A stretch of DNA of 64,000 nucleotides from Membranipora membranacea (Eukaryota; Bryozoa; Gymnolaemata; Cheilostomatida; Membraniporidae): the NCBI GenBank assembly GCA_914767715.1, contig OU612072.1:4712001-4776000 (forward strand). The letters run 5' to 3'. This document shows positions 26,611 to 39,229 of this stretch, piece after piece. The notes beneath the pieces were generated by a model. That model had not been told where the DNA came from. It searched no databases and worked only from the letters and a program-made list of their open reading frames with translations. The translations under genes and the position numbers were made by a program. Each line of letters opens with the position of its first letter. The stretch's first letter is position 1.

Positions 26611-27229
26611 AGTACGTTGATGTTAGCCAGCTGTTTGATGGAGCGCTCATTCTTTATCAAAATGTTTAACAGCTTCAGCTACTATATTTTAAAAGTATAT
26701 GAGATGTCAAAGATTGAGTTCAGGTTTTAGGATAAAACTATTCTGCATTCTCATAACCAAAAATTTTACCAATTGTATACTTGCATTTTTCCTCAAATTT
26801 CTTTCAATCTAATTGCTCTGAACTTGCTAGTCTGTTGTTTTGAAATTAATGAGAATACCATTATTTCATTATTTATATCAAGTCACCATACGCAGTGGGT
26901 TATACTGACAACTCGAAAATGATCGTTCAAAAAAAAGTGCCAAGCATTTTCATTGAACAATCAAAAAATTATAAAACTATATAAAGTCATAAGTGAAGTG
27001 TGGTCATAAGATTTATATTACAGACTGCATCTTAGGCACTTTCACTTTCAATCAAATCACTGTTTCCAGCGCCAGCACTGGTATCAACAATCTCAAAATA
27101 ATAAAGAAACCAGAATATTTATAGCTTGTGATTGATGATTTAACTAATAAAAAGAAGAAGGTTGGATTACAGATCCATTCAGAAACCTTGATAAGCCTAC
27201 TGTTAGGCAGACACATACATCAAGTTGAT

Positions 27230-27322
27230 CCAGTTTGCCTGCATTCCAGTTGTTCCCTTTCCACTGGTCATGCCACAGCGTTACCAGTGGAAAGGGAACG
27301 ACTCTGAATGCAGGCAAATCGA
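27230..27322. repeat. Long imperfect hairpin
   Basis: The left arm contains TTTGCCTGCATTCC and TGTTCCCTTTCCACTGG. The right arm contains CCAGTGGAAAGGGAAC and GAATGCAGGCAAA. They pair over about 36 bp with a small internal mismatch block and a loop of about 16 nt. Weaker pairing continues outward. It could be a small MITE or a pre-miRNA-like transcript; nothing decides between them. Confidence 0.8.
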
Positions 27323-27823
27323 CCAAACATAGGCTGACACACACATTATATCTATCAAGACAAAAGTGACCAATTATAACAAAAATGAGGAATGACATCA
27401 AGAGTACCTACTGAAAAACACAACATTTGACAGTACTACCTAATTTTCGGACTGATGTTGACAGGTCAAAACATTTGGAAATGATATTGAGCTATAATGG
27501 TTAAACTGCTAAATCTAGATTTCACTTTATGAAAAGATTTATGACTTTTTTACAATCATAGTAGCATGAAATTATCAGATCATTTTGATGCAAGTTATGA
27601 ATTTCCAGTATAGTATAGTAATATAATGCAATACAGAGTATAAAATAATTAGGAGCCAGAAAGACTAATAGTTTTCTTTCATCAAATAACTCCATCATCA
27701 GGTTTGACAGTAAACTCAGTGGTTGTGATGATAGTCTTTGAAATACCTGTTTTCAAATTTAGTGGTTCAGTGACAATTAAATTTCAATAACCGTTTACAT
27801 ATCTGATAACTCATACTTATCAC

Positions 27824-27829
27824 TTTATT
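27824..27829 (-). promoter_or_regulatory. Polyadenylation signal of the GPCR gene
   Basis: AATAAA on the minus strand, about 108 bases beyond the GPCR stop codon (27937-27939). Confidence 0.5.
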
Positions 27830-27936
27830 AATAACCTGTGGATGTACTATGACCTAAACTAGTGGTTTGAAGCTTTTGATAATTAGGTCAAAGTTTCTGT
27901 TTAACTATCCTTCCAAACTCATATCCAGCTGTATTC

Positions 27937-30900
27937 TCAGACACTGTAAGGTTTCTCCTCACCATTAAGATTATTATTATTGTTACATTTTTCCCCTCCT
28001 AACAGTCTACTCCTAACTGTAGGCGCAGAACCCTGTCTTTTAAGTTTCATGCTTTCTCCTCTAATGCTAAACGAGTTAGTTGTGACGGGTCCCTGGCTGT
28101 CTCCACCTTTAGTGAGAGCTTTATGGCTAAGTTTTCTCCAGAGTAGCTTACGGAATGGTTTGTTCAGTAGAACATAGAAGAGGAAGTTACAGGCATGGTT
28201 GATGTAGATGAAGAGATTAGCGACAAGATAGAAGACATGTAAAGAAACAGGCTCTATATTTTTCATCAGCTGCCAGTAATCTGCCACCCAGTATGCCACC
28301 TGCAATGATGTGTCATAATAGTAATACTGTAAGCTGTAGTTAGAGTACTCAACTCAAGCTCAAGCAAGTATGCAAAGCACCCAGCATAGATACTGTGTAG
28401 AATGCTTTATAGTTACCAGGGATTTGCCTACACATAAACAATAAAAAGACGACTCCTAATCCAAAAGGTTGATTAAAAGGTTGATTAAAATCAGATGACA
28501 TATTACAAGCCACATCCCGAAGCATGGGCGGCAAAATGCTAGTTGCCTTAGGGGCTAGGCTGCAATATCTGCGCCCATTCGCTCTCAGTTTGCAGGCAGG
28601 TTGGAGCACACCTGGGGGTCCAACCAAGCCCCAGTAGACTTCAGTGGGATTCGAACCCACGACCTGCAACATTTGCATGCTGAAGGGACGGGGCTCTAAC
28701 CAACTGAGCTACCTCCTACTCAAAAAGCAGTATCTAGAGTTGAAGATTTTTAATGGTAGCTCTTAAGATCAAAATTTGAACTGAACTCTCTCATCTGACC
28801 GCATTGCTGATGTTTTTTTACATCTACAAAGTTACACCTGTATCTGAACTTGTAGGTTTGGCTGACCCCTCGGAATGGCAGCTATATCAAAGAGATTAAT
28901 TAGTCCTTGACTCGATATAAGTTACTTACATTAGGTATACTAGTGATCACATAGAACATAGAGACAGCTATAAGTATCCTCTCTGCTTGTCTTGTTTGGC
29001 TGGCAGACTCTCTACGTTGTTCACCTCGTTCCTTAGACGAGTTTGTCTTTGCAATGCTATCGTTCTGACCCTCAAACAGCTTATTCACTTGTTTCCTACA
29101 AGAGAAAACCAAGGAAAACGCTATCGCAACAAAGGAATCTAAAATAACTAGTACTGTCACAAAAAGATATGCAGATATTTTATGCATGTATATCAGTCAA
29201 CTGAAGCTGGTTCTCATTGCACTGTAGCGCCTTAATTAATCTTTGTAGGATTATCAAAAATAGATTTCGTTATTAACATGTAGAAAACTAGAAGTGTCTG
29301 ATAGATAAAATATACCTCTATGTGAGGTTGCCACTAAGTTCAATATCCTGACATTGATTTGCTTCAATATGCATTTTTGAATTCGTCAATTTGCTTTGTA
29401 GTAAACGTTTCAAACATCAAAATGAGGAGTTGTGCTCCTCTGATGTTTGCTACATACCTGTAGAATCTAATCCTGAATAGTAGTAGAGTATTGATCACTA
29501 GTACTGTAATGATTGGGACTGGTACTGTCAGCATCACAGGGATAGTATTATACTTTGAATAATCATCATTGAGTACAAATTTACCATCAACGATTCTATG
29601 GAAGAAAAAAGAACAGAATGGAAAACATGAGCGATATAGTAATTTAAAGCGAGGATGTTTGCTATTGGAATAAAATGAAGTTTCATGTATAGACGCTCAT
29701 GCCTTCAAACTTTTTTACATTACTACATTATTTATTTATTAAATTTTTTTAATTTGTTACATTATTACAACAAGCAATTAAGACAAAAAATCACTACAAC
29801 TTTTAACTCTTTACCAATACAGATACACTCAGTAACGAAATTTACTCATTTTCAACAACTACTTTCAAGGCACTTTGAATCTTATTAATTTTTATTACTT
29901 GTATATTTTTTATTTTTCTCTCTGCTTTTCCTTATTGTTTAAGTTATTTGTTCTGTCACTGCATGAAAAACATTCATAAAGATGATGATGATGGTAGATT
30001 GACAATAAAAGTATATATAGGCAATTATTTTGTTTATATATAAACAAAATAATTGCCTATATTATTACAATTCCACATTGTTTAATCAGCATTATGTAAT
30101 AAAATCAAAAATCATGCTGAGCCGTGGAATAACAGACACCTCTTGGTGAGCAAGTGAAGATAGTTATGTGACTATTGCCATCGACTTTGATATTTTCCTA
30201 TGAAGGTTTTCTCGCTTGCTAGTAGCCCATTATTTGTTTTGGGATTGTGAGATGAAGTGATCAGTTAGCATGTTTACTATTCTCTGCCTTTCAAATGGTA
30301 CTTCAGGAGATGTGGGTTTCGAGTCCTATTGGGTGAGCGTTCTAGACTGATCGTTGCAATCCCCAGCACCCTTCTGAGTACGCAATACTCTGGAACTATA
30401 TGAATGATGGACACCGACTTCTCAAGTTGTTTGTATATTTAAGTTTACTAAATTATAATATTACCGATGATAGCTTTAGAAAACCCATAGGTGCCTTGCT
30501 CACTGTGGCGCATTTGACTTTATATCTTATGCCGTAGATTTGTTGCTAAAAGACTTATTTCGTGGGACATAATGCAATTTATATTGAGGGCCTGAACGTG
30601 AATGAATTACATATATCCCGCTGACAGTGCAAATAAAACTACACCCGACTTGGGAAAATAAAATTACATTTAGTGTCGTCACTGACGAAATATTCATTCG
30701 CTTAATTACATATCATTGATTTGCACTGTAATTCTCCAAATCCAATTATCCAAAAACCAAGTATTACGTTATCTAGACACTTCTGTGATGGGTCAGACAT
30801 GTCAATATTTCTCAGAACCCCTCAAATCGCAGCAGCCCTGTCGTGATGCTCAACTGAAGCTGTGTTACCGCAGTTAAACGCATTATTGGGAGTTGTAAGA

Positions 30901-33900
30901 GGGATATGGGGTACAACAGTGAATGCAAATGAGTGCCCACAACAGTTTCCTAGAATTCCGGTTGGTCAGGTTGAAGATAACTTGAATGAAACTGACCTGG
31001 TCAACTCAGTATTTCAAGGCTACATTTAATTATCTGTAACTTTGTTATAGGGCCCTATTTTAACATTCATATTTATCCTGCTAACTGTCTGAGATAGATG
31101 ATGGAATAAATAAGTCAGAATACGGGCGATATTTGAGGGCCCCAGACAAATTTGATGTGCATCTATCTTGACAATCAAAAACAAACTGAATATATGGATA
31201 CGATACCACATCCTATTTATGCCAGCATGACTTGCCAGCGATGTTCATTTGCTTTAATTTATACAGGCACTTATTAGATAGATTGGACTCGGTAGCATTA
31301 TTGATTGTTGAGCATTTAAACAATTCTCTCTCCTTATCCCAGGAGCAGACAACTACACTGCTTTTTTTTCAGAATTCGGTCCAAGCATACATTCCGTGGT
31401 TTGACAAGCTGTGTATAAACTATGGTAGCTAACCCATCCACATTCTAAAATTCGATCCATTTATTTCAAACTTTCACATTCTAGATCTAGACAATTAATG
31501 CAGAGAACTATTTCTATACATATGTTGTAGTTGTTAGCCCTATTTCATGGGACGCCTGATGCGCATGTTGCATGTGTAAGGTAGATACCATGTACCCTTG
31601 CCCGCTGTTGCCGGCTACTCTTTGTAGACACCAAGATCTAGCTGGATACATATTGCTCCTACAGATCTTGTTTATTTATTTGGTTCACTGATGCAGTGCA
31701 GGTCTCATGATACACATATTTGTGTCTTTGTAACACCCATCACACCCTATGACGATCCTTCATCTCTGTGATGAAATAGTAGGTTGCGTAAGCGGCAAGG
31801 TGTCGGGTCTCAACCCGACATAAGCCATCAGAGCTTACAGCCTACAGGTATCTGTTAGATAGGGCACACAAAACTATCTAGCCTGAAATATTCAGGAAAT
31901 AGAAGAACCCTTCTCCTGTCCCAGAGGATTAGTGTATTCCAATTTTGTGCAGGCTTGAAATAATTAAACCTCGCTATGCATGCTTAGCTATAGGCGAACA
32001 ATACTTCACCCCAAACTAGCTAAACTACATTATAGCTAACTTTTACTCATTAAGAGTGTGTCGACATATACCTTTTTTCTAGTATTAGAGGCAGGTTAAT
32101 GATGAGACTGAATAGACAGACTATTACCAGGGCCATCTGCGCTCTCCGCACTGTACAGAGAGAAGCGGCCCTCAGAGGAGCAAATACAGCGACAAGCCGG
32201 AACAAACCCATAGTCACTGTACACCTGAAATGTCAGATAACAAAATTATTTCATTAGATTTCAATTCGCTAAATGAGCAGCCATTAATTTAGTCTATAAA
32301 TACGGAGATCGATGCACTGCAAAGCAATGCAAGGAAATAGTCATAATTTTATTAACACATCTAAAATACACACTAATCTTAGAAAGTACCTGACCCTTTT
32401 CGGCACAACAAATGTCAGGTGCTAACAAACTTATGCTAACTCGGTCATAGCCAGGGTTCTAACTACCCAGGCCGCTGTGCAGTTTATATATTAGGCAGGG
32501 CATTAGTAGGAAGTTATCACTACGATCTGATTATGAAATCTTTAATATTGAAATAGAGGATGTGTTCAGTAAAAACATGACATTTAGTAAACTAACACTA
32601 GATTTCAGTAAGCTGTGTACTTCTCCAGTAGAAAGATTCTTATATGAAAATAATGGTGCACGCATAAAGCGAATTGCAAATATTCACCGGTCAATCACCC
32701 AACATATAATATCACAGAACCCAAAACTGACTATATTTTCTGATTGTCATCCTTCTGAATATTTAGCCTTGTCACGCTTCCACCTGTGGCCACGTGACAA
32801 GGCTACTGAACATTGTATTATGGGCCATGAATAAGGTGATAATAATCCTACTGGGGTAAAGCAATCAACCTAATTATATAGAATAAAGTAGTGTTTATAC
32901 AGGTCATTAATTGAATCTACAATTTATCTGCTCTTTGGGGCAATGACCCATAGCCCAGATAAGTCGGTCAGTTCAATGACAGCTTTTACCAATTTGAAAT
33001 CATTCAAATTTATTGGCAGAGTAATACAGAGAGTAGTTACTAACCAGTTAGACATAGTGATGCATATATCAGCGGGTATATACCAGATATTGTAGAATAT
33101 ATAAGTGGGGTAGTCGACTAGGATACCCTTCTCCGGGTCATAGACACTCTGAGGTATAACGAGAGGTGAGCTCACCAGGTAAAGTCTCGCTGATCTCGCT
33201 AACAGTATACACATCAACTGTAAAAAAACACGGTAAAATTATTATCTGAGGTGTCAAGTATCAAACAATATAATTTATTAGTGTGAGGGCTTCAATTTAC
33301 ATTTTGCGTCGTTAAAATACCAGTGGAGGGGCAAAGACCCTCTCACTTTTTAGTGTCTGGTAAATTAAAAAACCCAATAGCTGAAATTAAAAGAACCCAT
33401 GATAAAACCCAAATCCACAATGCAAACACCCAACACACAAATTTGAAATTGAATATAGCGTTGAATGAAGACTGGTATATTATGAGCTCAGACCTCCCTC
33501 ATCTGACCAATATCTTTGGAAACGACACCAAATAACACCTGTGTAACTAATTATAGCTGGCAATAGTAGTCGGAATATAATAAAATCCCCTCATACCCTC
33601 ATCAGTTTGAGGGCTTTAACTCTCACTGATCTACACTCAGTGAAGTACTACGCACTGAGCTGAATTTCCTTCTTCCTCCTCCTTCCCACCTTTACATTGC
33701 TCATCGGGCAATCTGTCTGTTGTTTTTACTTCAAAGAAATTGTAAATTTCAACTCTACACCAAAGTAGTGATGAGGGCAGCTGTTGTATTCATTTAGATC
33801 CCTTGACAGATTTACTCCATCAGCAGATTTAAGCTCAAACTAATGAGTTTCCAGACTGTTGCCGTACATAAGGTTTTTTCTCCAGCCGGAGTTACGCTTT

Positions 33901-34614
33901 GATTGGTCATATGCTTTGGGGCAAGAGGGAAAATCTGCAACCTAGAACTGCTTTGAGGCTCAGAGAGAAATTACAGAAACTTGTTTAATGACTTCTTCAC
34001 TACGATCTCTTCGATTGAATTTAAATGTTTCGAATTTCAAACTACAAAACTTTTACATTATAATAGTAACTGTCCTCCCCATGGCTCTAGTCGGAATTGG
34101 GCGGCTGATAATGTAATGCCACAAATTTACATTTGAGCCGTCTGAGCAGTAAGACTACCATAGCTCATTAATTCAGCGATGTTTGGTTTTCTAGCTCATT
34201 GAAAAGAGCTTTTTAACCAAGATGCCAGAAAATATTATAATATTATATTACATATTACTTAATATATCATGTTATACAATATTGTTTTAATACATCATAG
34301 ATAATACTCACAAGCATATCTACGACTGCCATACATATAAGACAGTGATACATCGGCCGTCTGTTTGTCCTCACAGTTTTACTAAGAGCGTAAATGTTCA
34401 GTAAGTTTGTCATCACTCCTACGATAGAGAGACAGCAGACCACAACTCCAAATATCCAAAAGTAAAGGCTTATTATCAGCTCCTTCTTAGAGTTAGTTGC
34501 CGCTGTCGTTGTCATGTTCGATGATACGGAAGTGTTGGTCAAGTTATCCGTCACTGTCACATTGAATACTATTTTGGCACCAGTGCCGTAAGTCATTTCA
34601 GTGATAAGATCCAT
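27937..34614 (-). CDS. Class A (rhodopsin-like) peptide-type GPCR, 6 exons, 431 aa
   Basis: Exons: 34614-34312, 33217-33045, 32224-32072, 29595-29458, 29095-28930, 28299-27937. Phases match throughout. The extracellular N-terminus has several sequons (NVT, NLT, NTS, NMT). TM1 is IISLYFWIFGVVVCCLSIVG with the Asn of GVMTNLLNIY. TM2 follows (HCLICMAVVDML), with its Asp. TM3 ends MGLFRLVAVFAPLRA, where FRL stands for the usual DRY. TM4 is MALVIVCLFSLIINL and TM5 is VMLTVPVPIITVLVIN. A basic third loop (QRRESASQTRQAER) leads into TM6. TM7 ends NHACNFLFYVLLNKPFRK, with NFLFY in place of NPxxY, as in FMRFamide-receptor-like invertebrate GPCRs. The second extracellular loop has no cysteine. It should signal through G proteins at the plasma membrane; the ligand, perhaps a neuropeptide, is inference. 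Confidence 0.93.
28465..28722 (-). repeat. tRNA-derived SINE in a GPCR intron
   Basis: The minus strand reads an intact A box (TAGCTCAGTTGGTTAGAGC) and B box (GTGGGTTCGAATCCCAC), as in a tRNA gene. The acceptor stem halves do not pair, and the anticodon arm is abnormal. About 180 bp of non-tRNA body follows, ending in a duplicated TTAATCAACCTTT-like tail. That is the structure of a tRNA-derived SINE and not of a functional tRNA. It lies between the last two exons of the GPCR gene. Confidence 0.75.
30015..30062. repeat. Perfect 48-bp palindrome
   Basis: Two 24-base arms with no spacer and no mismatch, centred between 30038 and 30039 (left arm ends TTTTGTTTATA, right arm starts TATAAACAAAA). 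It lies in the GPCR intron between exons 3 and 4. Confidence 0.97.
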
Positions 34615-37600
34615 TTGGAGTCCGATTTTTGAGATATTTCAATATGTTTAGATTTCTGTTGAGTTGTACTCCAGTTGGTATTGTCCGTCTGTAGCCCTTA
34701 TGATCTACAAAAAATATTCATTAAATGTTTTTCAAGTTTAATTACAAAACTTGAAAATTTACGCAGACATTGGGTGAACACTGGCAACGTTCTTATGCTG
34801 CAATCCTATATGAGTAAGTATAGAGCATTTAAGTCATAACCTCTACTGCCGTTAAACATTGTCAAATGCCATTATACCAATCATCCCCACCTTGTTCAAT
34901 TAATTACAGCCGTAATGAACAGCAAGAGTTCTGGCAGCTAAAATTAAGGAGGGTCAAAAGACTCTCAACACATGGTGAGCACACTAACAATTTAGAACTG
35001 AAATAGGCTGCTAAAGTCATGAACTTTACTCAACAAGCACATGCCTCTGCATGGCACCCTGTTTTGACAGCTGTATCGCTGCTGTAGCTACCTCATTGAA
35101 AGAAGTCAAGCGTCTGAAATGACACCCTACCAGCGCTGAGCATAACTAATTTGAAAATGTTGTAATTGTAACGAAGAGTGCCAATGATCAGAGAGTGCTT
35201 GACTATTACTCTTTTCCATAAGCCAACCGACATAAGTTTCCTCGTCACTTGTGATCTCAAATATTACATGCAGTATACACACGCTGTGTCTAGGCTGCGT
35301 GAGAAGCTCATATTATTCGATCTGCCATTGGCTCAGACCGAGTCAGGTACAACCAAAGTCATACATAATGTTAAATAAGGCTGTGGTTTCATTCGAACAG
35401 AGATGCTAATGACTAAAAGATATGCAGATGCAATTAGTCCAGTTCAGGAGCGTAAAGATAACCCCTAATTTAGAGATAATTGGCAGCTAAAGCCTAAAAT
35501 CTGCAGGGATAAGCAAAAACGGTCACAAGATTTTGGCTGACCTTCATATCAGGTAACTTCAATACAGTGGGGTTTTAAATTAAAAAATTTAGGGGTTGGG
35601 AGTTCTTTTCATTACGCCCCTTGTGAAGTTGCTGCCCCATTGACACTTCGAAATCAAAATTGACTCATACAGAAAGGACTAATTATTGATGCTGGTCTCA
35701 GAATAGAAACGTTGATGTCAATTAAATGGTAGCCTAGCAGAAGGCCCATGTTTACTATTTGGGTCCACAATTAGAAGTCAACAACCCATTAGGCAGCACT
35801 TGTCAGCGTGGACAGATAATTTACACCCGCTGGGTGACTGAACCTGTCTGTCAGAAAAATCGGTGAATGCCTCGGTGAATACCTCGAAAACAACTAATCT
35901 ATCTGGAGAAAACTACTTCGTAAATACTAAATACGTAGCACAGCCCTGTCTCCCCCACTATGTACCCTCATTAAATTAGATTAAATCAGACAGAGTGGTC
36001 ACTACTTACTAACCTGGCCATTGTTTGTATGACACAAAAATTGAGGTTACTAGTCCTCGGTACAGTACTCAGGCACTGCTAATGTCTGATGTTCCTCTTT
36101 TTTGTATAACAAAAATGGAATTTCAACAACACATCACATCACAAATGTAGAAGTCTCATGTAAGTGATAATGGTAGCGTAAATACTGGTTATGTCATGCG
36201 AAGGATTGCATCACTGTATGTCATTATTTGAATTATAAAATGTAGTAAACCCCTTGATAGGGTACATGTGTTATATGAATGAAAAGTTGAAAACATAATA
36301 TAAAGCTTCCAATATTTTTGATAAAATTTGTTATTGTTGTTACTTAATGTTTTAACTGTTTTGATTGTTGAAATAGATGGTATCTCTAGCCATTACTGTC
36401 TTGCAGGAATTGCAGCACGCCCCGAACCCTAGCCCTACAATTTGCCTAATTGTCAAACATTTACCTTATAAGCGATTCATGATACTGGTACATATCGCAC
36501 AATTTAGAGAGCAATATTCTTCTGGCAGAAATAGTTTGAAAGAAGCTTGAAGCTGCCAAGAAACAACTCCTATCTCATTTTGAAAATGGATGCCACAGAA
36601 ACTTTGAGACACACACTTCAGCAAGGGCTATATGGCAGTTAAATCTACTGTTACTTTACCTGTAGAAGATGTGTCATATATTGAGGCTTGTTAAGAAGAC
36701 CGCAGGAAAGTTGTCTCTGATTCCAGTACTATCTCTTATAAAACCTCAACGCAGCGTAGCGAAATCAGAGCGAGATATGATGAACACTAAAACACCAATT
36801 CCGAGACTATTCTTAGATAAATTGCTTTCCACTTTTATAATTGGAGGCAATCAAAAGCGTATTACAATTTGTTAGAGTGCAATACTATTACGCAGCGAAT
36901 TCATTGATGATTTTGTTGCAGAGTGTTGATAAGTTCACAAAACATCTCCCATCATAAGGGCAGCTGTGAAATTTAAACGCAAGCTCCTCTGCTTTGAGAT
37001 AATTGGATTATTTGCTATGCAATTAAATATTTGCTATCACAGCTGTTATTTTTACGACTTGTAAAGCTCTTTCAAATGTTGAATAATATAAATGGACATA
37101 ATATTATATATTATTATGCTGTGTAAACAACAAATCATGGTGACATGCAGGGCCAGGACAAAATATGCATACACGGTGCCCTTCAAAAATAATTTACTAA
37201 AATATTTATCTCACCTCTTGTTACTGGAGTGATAACCTCACTATCAGCACATTTATTATCTATACATCAGTTAGTCTACAATCTGACACAGGTCTACGCA
37301 TAACCATTAATACATACAATTTTACTGTCAGCTTATATATATATATAAATAACACTATATTTATCTAGAGTAAGTGTTAAGAGCATTGCACTTGTAACCT
37401 GAAGAACAAGGATTAAAATAGCCCAACTGGTAGCCTAATTATAAAAGACATTTAGGATATTAAAATCAGCAAGCTCTCATGAATATCATTGTCAATATGG
37501 TTAATTATGATGCATAAGAAAGCAAGGGCACTGTTGTCATAGAAAAACTGAACGATCTCTATCATCACAATTGGATGAATTTATCTATTAACAAATGAAA

Positions 37601-39229
37601 ATTTTTTTTTAATTTACAAACTTGTATGTACAAATGTACATCTTGGTCAGTATGGCAGTGTCAGGTGGATGCTTGGTATCTCATCCATAACTCACATCCA
37701 TAATCTGTGACTTTTAGTACACATTACTGTACAATAATATTCTCTGTATCCATGGTGGTGCAATGAATAAATGGCTAGTGGGTTGTTGGTTTAATAAATA
37801 TTTTTCATCACCTCAGTATTTATATTCATAGTCCATATTTGTTGAATGATCCACCCTCCCTGGTTCCACCCTCCCTGGTTCCACCCTCCCTGGTTCCACT
37901 AAATCTTAATGTAAAAGAATAAAGTCATAAACTGGAATATGGTATATATCTTAATTTGAAAGAGGAAAGTTCTTAGATTGTCAATAAAAGTAATTAATAA
38001 CTTATTCCTACAAATATTTTTTCTTGTATTTTCCAACTATCATGAAGTCCCACATCTGTAGTACACTCTATGGAAAGGAGAAGTGTACTTTTTTGAATTG
38101 CGAGGGTGACTATGATATACACATATACAGTATGTAGTTTTGGCCTTTCACTGGCTTTCATTGAATTCACGCAGCACTGTTGCACTGGTGTTTATCAATG
38201 ATTTATATATCATTATTAAATAGAGAGTCATCTGCTCTTTTTCCAAGAGAGCGCAAGTCACCAAGTAACATGTTTTGAGTTTCTTAGTTTTTTATTCCAT
38301 GGGTTGAAAAAGCAAGGAGAGCTTCCTCTCTATCAGAAAGCTTGAGAGGAATAAAATCGATTCAGTAGGGTCGCTGCATGTTTAAACCCTCCTTTGTAGT
38401 AGCAGCGTGTGAAAAAACTTGGCTTCTGTCTGAAAAATAATTATCACAACATGCAGCCCGTTTGGTCCGATAGTAGTATAGGCTAATTAATATGATATGT
38501 ATTGTACCAGCAACACAGGATACCAAATACATGACTTTAAAAAGGATTCAAGAAAACACATGACGCCTGAAATCCACAGTTTAAAAATTGTCATGATTAT
38601 CATGAGGAAATATAAAACGTATTGACGTAATTGTGAGATAGAGATTCTCACAGTGATTATAAAACTATATATGGACTTTAATTTGAATGCTAAAAATATA
38701 ATAATTTATTTTAAAAATCAATTAGTTGTTGAATCTAAATAATACTGTATGTTAGTGTTATATCAGGATGACCTTAGCCTTGACCTTGGGTATTTGATTC
38801 CTTAACGAGCTTATATTTCAGCCACACCTACCACACCACTAGTAACGACATAAACCCCTATATTCAGTTAGCCAATATCTTTCATCAGTAGCCATTTAAA
38901 TATTATTTTACATACTGCTTAGATTAGAGATTATTTATGTGTCGAACCCTGGAGATAACTGAGCGATCATTGCAGCTGGAAAGAATGTTATTGGCCTTGA
39001 GGGCTGTATCAGACCGTAAGACTTACAGTAAACTGCCTTTGAACACTCCAACTTTTATCAAGTTCTGCAGCATGGAAAGGGATTGGATAAACTACGTCAG
39101 GATTGATACATTGCATCCGCCAGCAGTCGTTGAATCTATTTGTCAGTCCTACATACTAGCACCTTATGCATTGACTTCCGACTGGCACAGATGTGCACAT
39201 GCCACAATCCCTAACTGATTTTTCCTCTC
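34615..39229. other. Intergenic region between GPCR and Reeler gene
   Basis: No gene supported. It contains a 15-bp minisatellite (37849-37896) and short TA runs near 37338. The 93-codon plus frame at 38937-39218 has no recognisable domain or splice partner. The GPCR promoter should lie in the left part. Confidence 0.5.
37849..37898. repeat. 15-bp minisatellite CCACCCTCCCTGGTT x3
   Basis: Three perfect tandem copies of a 15-bp GC-rich unit in otherwise AT-rich DNA. Confidence 0.93.

Larger units (their letters stand above)
26384..27823. other. Convergent intergenic region (SLC5 3' / GPCR 3')
   Basis: No gene. It includes the SLC5 3' UTR, a GCTAG-rich segment and the strong hairpin at about 27230-27322 listed separately. 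Confidence 0.5.

Noticed and set aside
28641-28722. Functional tRNA gene
   Set aside because: A and B boxes fit, but the acceptor stem does not pair and the anticodon arm is irregular; better explained as a SINE head.
32562-32834. 90-codon plus frame inside a GPCR intron
   Set aside because: No recognisable domain, no splice partner, opposite strand to the host gene.
38937-39218. 93-codon plus frame starting MCRTLEITERS
   Set aside because: Adjacent to the Reeler 3' end, no known domain or promoter context; likely chance.
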